Part shown: piece after piece, positions 59,346 to 64,000 of the stretch
How the letters are laid out: each line of letters opens with the position of its first letter
How positions within the stretch are numbered: position 1 is the first letter of the stretch
NCBI GenBank assembly: GCA_942159475.1
Contig: OW804096.1
Location: 111,636,194 to 111,700,193 of the forward strand
DNA from: Sthenelais limicola
Taxonomy: Eukaryota > Annelida > Polychaeta > Phyllodocida > Sigalionidae
Direction: 5' to 3'
DNA length: 64,000 nucleotides
Notes under the pieces: model-generated
Told to the model about the DNA's origin: nothing
Database searches by the model: none
The model's input: only the letters and a program-made list of their open reading frames with translations
Made by a program: the position numbers and the translations under genes

Positions 59346-61733
59346 TGGGCTGGGTAGATATTTAACAATGCTAAAATACATATGTATTATGATATAAAAA
59401 TGAAAATATGGGATTTAATGGAGAAGAAAACTGATTAATGTTATGGAAATTATGAATATTTTTGGAAGTATGGATATTATGGAAATTCATTAATTCATGG
59501 AAGACTGGCATCCCTGACATTAGTGATTACCAAATATATTCTTTTTCAACAAGAACATAAACCACACAAGATTTAATCATCTGTTAACTGATCAATTCTA
59601 AAAGACCACATCTGCAATTCATGGTTGAGAATGCTTCACGAAATTAATTCATTCAGTTTGTATACATGTGCAAAAGACAATTTATGAGAGACAAATTTAA
59701 AGATGATATATTAACTAGGTTTTTACTATGAATGTTGATGCCAACGAAAATATTTAATAAAACGTGAATTACGATAGATTCATTCATAATAACAGCTCAG
59801 CCCTTAACCTAGAACAAGTTTGGTTTTTTTTCAGACAGATGGGCATCGTGACATTCAAATGCAGCTTTCACAGAAAAAACTTGGGCGACTATCAAATATA
59901 CTAAAACATACACGATAGTCTCCAGGCAAGAAAGCATGAACGTACTTTAATGAAAAAGGGTATTTTCCCGAAAGTCTAACTTAGAAAATATACCCATGAG
60001 AGAAATGTAATTACGAATAATACATGGAAATATACAGAATATGCATTCCCTTCCTATTATGGCGTTTCAAAAATACTTACATACATACATATATAACAGG
60101 TCAACCAAAATGTACACGTCACACTGTTCAATTCCATTGAAATATATAACCATATGTACCATCAAATGAAAATCTATTTTCTTATTTACAGGCGTTCCAG
60201 TCGAGTCATTTCTTAGTAATATACAAAGCACATGGAAAGTTGAAATGACGACGGGTAGTGTTATAGATCTAAGCTGTGAAACGGAAGAGGGATATGATTT
60301 AGTTTTAAAAAACGCAAGAATAAAAATAAGAATGACACTACCCACAGATTTCTCAGGTCGAAACTTAAAGTTCTTGTATCAAAAGCTACTAAGTATAAAT
60401 GATAATATGCCCGCCATACCCTCTTTTGTTGGATAAACCCAGTATCCTGTTCAACATACTGTGCAAAATGTCTTGAATATCAGTTAAACAAGTTTAACTG
60501 GGTGATAGTTAGGACCTAATGATCAGCTTCCACATGGTCAAGGAAAGAACAACTATTTCAAAACGAAAAGAAATAAGATTATGGGTAAATGCTAGAGCAT
60601 GCTTCGCTTTGAGCTATTTTCGAATTACATTACATGTAGTAGAATTGGTCTAAATATCACACTGGTGTCCATGTTATCTTAAATTGGTCAGAGCCATTGG
60701 GTGGTACTAGATATTTCATGGCAAAATTTAAACTTAAATCATAATATGTACTTATTTTCTATTACAATAACATTTATCCCCATCACAAAAAGTAATAACT
60801 TGACCAGGCTATGGATATGTTTTTATATAGGTTTGTATTGGCTCAACATTTAAAGAGTGGGCACACTTCGAAGTCAATGTCATCACTTTCTCGGTCTATA
60901 AATAGTCTTAAGGAAGGTATATGCGAGCTGATATCATAAGATTAGCCTTGCTATTCCCATGGGCTGCGGTGAGGGAGAGCAATGAATAAGGTTCTGCGAG
61001 AGAATCTGATTACAGTTCTGGCAAATAGACGACTATACAAAAACTAATCGAAAACCACTTAAAAACCTTAAACAATTCAAAGTGACTTCGGATCTCCCAC
61101 TCTCGAAATGATGCTTTTGGACGTTATCGCATGTCATTGTTTTAGTAAAAAATACACCAGTACGAAATTGTGCACTTCAATTTTCTGAGAATTGATGGCT
61201 GTTATTTAGTGGGGTGATATTCCACAATTTGGTGTTGTAACGAGTTATTTTGATGACGGCCATTGTGATTTAATTTCTTGGAAGAAATTAATATTTGAAG
61301 CTAGGTACAAGTGAAGGTATATTAGGCGGATAATAGCATGGCGATTTGCATTTCTTCCTCTCCAAGTCCAAAATTAACAATTAAATTGATCTGCAATATA
61401 AAGAAAAACATTATATCATCAAAAGATGGGTTGATAAACACAATTTAAGAGAAGTAAACACGAATTAAGCGAAATTAGGGGATATAGATTCTAACAAAAA
61501 TAAAGTGACTTTCCGCGGTGAATGACTGTAACTTAAATTTATGAGATGTATCTTGCGCATGGCAAACCAGTTTAGGACGTGAACTAATTCCAGTTGTAGA
61601 CTTTTCTAGAAGTAACTGTGACAGGTGGCGAGTGGCGGGCATTTGATACCTCATCACCACTAGATGACATTCATAAACTTAGTTAAACAAGAATGAATTA
61701 AGCGCTAACTCTTATTAAAGCACGGAGTGAGTG

Positions 61734-61781
61734 TTTTTTTTTTTTTTTTTTTTTTTTTTTTGGGGGGGGGGGGGGGGGGGG
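61734..61781. repeat. T28 followed by G20
   Basis: Twenty-eight T (61734-61761) directly followed by twenty G (61762-61781). Such tracts are prone to slippage and to assembly error, so the exact lengths are uncertain. Confidence 0.9.
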
Positions 61782-61935
61782 CGAAAGTAGACGGCGCTGA
61801 CTGAATACAAGGAGGAGAGGTGCTGGGGAGGGGATAATTTCTTATTTTTAAGATACTTTTCAACAAGTCGATTCGCCGATAGCTCTGCCAATTACGGAGA
61901 AAGAGGGAAACGTGCATCGGAAAGAGCATCATGGT

Positions 61936-62195
61936 ATACATACATACATTCATACATCATACATAATTGATACATCAAGCATTCATCCATCAATCATACA
62001 TACACCAATCATACATACATCATTCATACATGCATACATCATGATCAGATAATTCATACATACAAACATACATACATACATACATACATACATACATACA
62101 TACATACATACATACATACATACATACATACATACATACATACATACATACATACATACATACATACATACATACTTCATTCGTACATACATACC
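61936..62195. repeat. (CATA)n microsatellite
   Basis: A clean run of about 27 units at 62066-62175, with imperfect CATACATA blocks on both sides. It produces the meaningless MYVC repeat frame on the minus strand. Confidence 0.95.
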
Positions 62196-62789
62196 AATAC
62201 TTTTTTGGGGGGAATGTACAATTTACCCGACGTTCCATACCGGACATACCGGGTGTTCCATTGTACATTCCTAACAAAATCCGACTGATATCATAGAATT
62301 AAATAAATTGAAAAAAGGAGTTGAACATCTGTGACAGATTGGGTGGCAGGAGCGGCGATGGAGGGGCGGCGCACACCCATCTGGCCACTCCATGGCCCAG
62401 CAGAAAGGAGTGGCCACCAGTACAGCTTATTTTTTAACTTTTCAATAGGAAACAAATATCTAGGAATTCAAAATTTTGAGAAGTGAGGGACCAGTAAGTT
62501 AAGGAAATAAAAAGGGTCCCAAAAATAAAAAAAAACAACCCAAGAATGCAGAGCTGTAACACAGTCTGTCCCTGGTACAAGAGTATAGTAAATATAAGAA
62601 AAGCAATCCTTGCTTTAATAACCATCAAGTTTACTTCATTGCCATCTACTGGTGATGAGCAGGACCGAATGAGACTTTAAAGCACAACTGGATTTAGTCT
62701 ACAAAAATGTATTCTTTATTCTTTTTGGATCTTACATTAGCTTTCACTGAATATATAACGCGTTATAATACATTAGCAAAAGACCTCAC

Positions 62790-63423
62790 CTAAAACAGAA
62801 TTGATTGGTCACCGGTTTTTTCTTGAACGTAACTAGTGAAGGTCTTGATGAACTTGGGCAACTCTCTCTTTGAGATGACCCGAATGACTGACGCAGGAGC
62901 CCAGCCCCCTGGATTAACTGAAAAAAAATAGGACAAAATGATATACACTAGTTCAGCAGGAGATATAAACATAATAGAGAACTGGTAAGGTACGCAATAT
63001 TAGCAGTTACAGGAATAAATGTAGAGACCAGCCCAAATGTTGGAAATGTTTAAAATATAGTGGGGAAGGGAGATATATTCAAGAAAAGACAATCGATTTG
63101 AGGTGTATACTTTAGGACCTGCTCTCTCACCTCATGCAAAGTTTATCAGATTTTCTTCTGAACCTGCTTACACAAAGGATATTTTCGGCACTTGGTGAAA
63201 AATGTTCAAACCGGGTTAGTATATTATCCTATTTGTACCAGAGAAAATAGGGGATGGTTCACAGAACCGATTAGCATAATGTTAAACTGTATGTACCATT
63301 GGCAGAATATTGTATTCTGCAGGTTAGGTTTTCCCGAGTAATATCCTGGCCATTCTCAGGTGGTTGTACTACGGTTTGACAGATCATGGCGACGTTAAAC
63401 TTGATACGTACACATTTGCCAAG
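62790..63423 (-). CDS. CERT1: Ceramide transfer protein, last two coding exons (START domain end)
   Basis: Minus-strand exons 63423-63297 and 62917-62790, joined through a split valine codon (G|TT). The first reads [19 protein letters not shown] and ends IQYSAN. The second reads [36 protein letters not shown] and SILF, then TAG at 62792-62790. This is the C-terminal end of the START lipid-transfer domain and matches the end of vertebrate CERT almost residue for residue in the NPGGWAPAS and SYVQEKT parts. CERT carries ceramide from the ER to the trans-Golgi. Its PH domain, FFAT motif and the rest of START lie beyond 64000. STARD-family paralogues end differently, so CERT1 is the best name. Confidence 0.94.
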
Positions 63424-63652
63424 CTGAAATATAGAAAAGGAACTTTTAGACTGTTTCTTAAGGAGGCAGGCAAACCAACAAATGAATATAATTGTATGAC
63501 ATCACATACATACACATATCTCTACATACATAGATAGTATACATACAACATATGACATGGATCTGACACATAGGACTCAATATGTAAACCGCCTGGTTTA
63601 ATTTGGACCCCATATACCGGTCACTAATAATTGATCGACAGCCTGCCTGTGA

Positions 63653-63919
63653 TTGGTTGGAGGTACAGAAGCAATAGTAACCAGCTTGCTAAAACAGGTA
63701 AACTATGGACTTCAAACTTCAAATGGACAATCAAAATGTTTCGGGACCACTTCAATCATGTTAAATGAATGTCACTGTGAACGTTTCATTTCCATGCATG
63801 AAGTAGAAAGACGTGCAAAAGAAGAATCTTTTTGTCAATATTGTTTGTACTTATTTGAGCGGCAGCAGATCAGAAACGTCATTGAGGAGTGCTACTCTCA
63901 TGACAATCAATTTTCGTAA
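63653..63919 (+). other. Unidentified open frame antisense to a CERT1 intron
   Basis: 88 residues including NECHCERF and CQYCLYLFERQQIRN, with four cysteines arranged as CxC ... CxxC. A GTAAGT follows at 63916. It may be an exon of an unknown gene or remnant transposase, or chance. I see no family. Confidence 0.2.
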
Positions 63920-64000
63920 GTTTCAACCAATATATATAAGCACCTAAGTTTTAATATATCAGCACTGAGTTGGGTGTAGCTACAATGTTACTGAATACGT

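Larger units (their letters stand above)
57250..62789 (-). other. Probable long 3'UTR / flank of CERT1
   Basis: AT-rich and without coding in either direction. Minus-strand AATAAA-type signals occur around 57255-57285 and elsewhere. Vertebrate CERT1 has a long 3'UTR, but the true end here cannot be seen. The region also holds a GC-rich block (59040-59345) and repeats near 61.7-62.2 kb. Confidence 0.4.

Noticed and set aside
61983..62277. Minus-strand frames reading MYVCMYVC
   Set aside because: Translation of the CATA microsatellite.
1..64000. CRISPR arrays, prokaryotic operons, riboswitches
   Set aside because: The window is eukaryotic; none of the tandem repeats has conserved repeats separated by unique spacers.

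Overview
The window is nuclear DNA from an animal. Genes are split into short exons (46-389 nt) with clean GT..AG introns of roughly 0.1-3.5 kb. The DNA is AT-rich and full of inverted-repeat elements, and all recognisable proteins are metazoan. The gene set (an SH2-tailed unconventional myosin, a CUB/LDLa receptor, the cilium protein SPAG8, and the ceramide-transfer protein CERT1), together with a strongly over-represented TAGGCCTA palindrome, suggests a non-vertebrate deuterostome such as an echinoderm or hemichordate. That assignment is inference.

Layout. (1) 561-30343, + strand: 26 exons of an unconventional myosin whose 5' end lies before the window. It has a myosin motor, one IQ motif, a charged helix, a Pro-rich linker, an SH2 domain and a short tyrosine- and proline-bearing tail; the visible part joins in frame to 979 aa. 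(2) 33715-39452, + strand: an 8-exon, 477-aa type I membrane protein with signal peptide, CUB-like region, LDL-receptor class A repeat, one membrane span and a cytoplasmic tail with three PPxY motifs. (3) 44693-49357, - strand: a complete 6-exon SPAG8 gene (202 aa), with an RFX X-box-like site about 110 bp upstream of the start. (4) 49740-53703, - strand: a decayed CR1-like non-LTR retrotransposon with endonuclease and reverse transcriptase parts, broken by frameshifts and by a roughly 0.7-kb foreign segment or a junction of two copies. (5) 54425-55000: a purine-rich tandem array, followed by a 5'-truncated retrotransposon tail on the + strand (55124-55714). (6) 62790-63423, - strand: the last two coding exons of CERT1 (end of the START domain), probably followed by a long 3'UTR towards 57.3 kb.

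The introns carry most of the remaining structure: several MITE-like or fold-back elements with clear terminal inverted repeats, a dispersed repeat carrying an RFX-type palindrome, a 42-bp minisatellite, a perfect (CTCCC)30 tract just upstream of an exon, and a displaced 73-bp copy of part of a myosin exon. The four genes do not form an operon or an obvious functional cluster. The two ideas most worth following are the SH2-tailed myosin with tyrosine sites in its own tail, and the receptor with three PPxY motifs. All exon calls were made by eye from reading frame, phase and family similarity; no alignment or database search was run.
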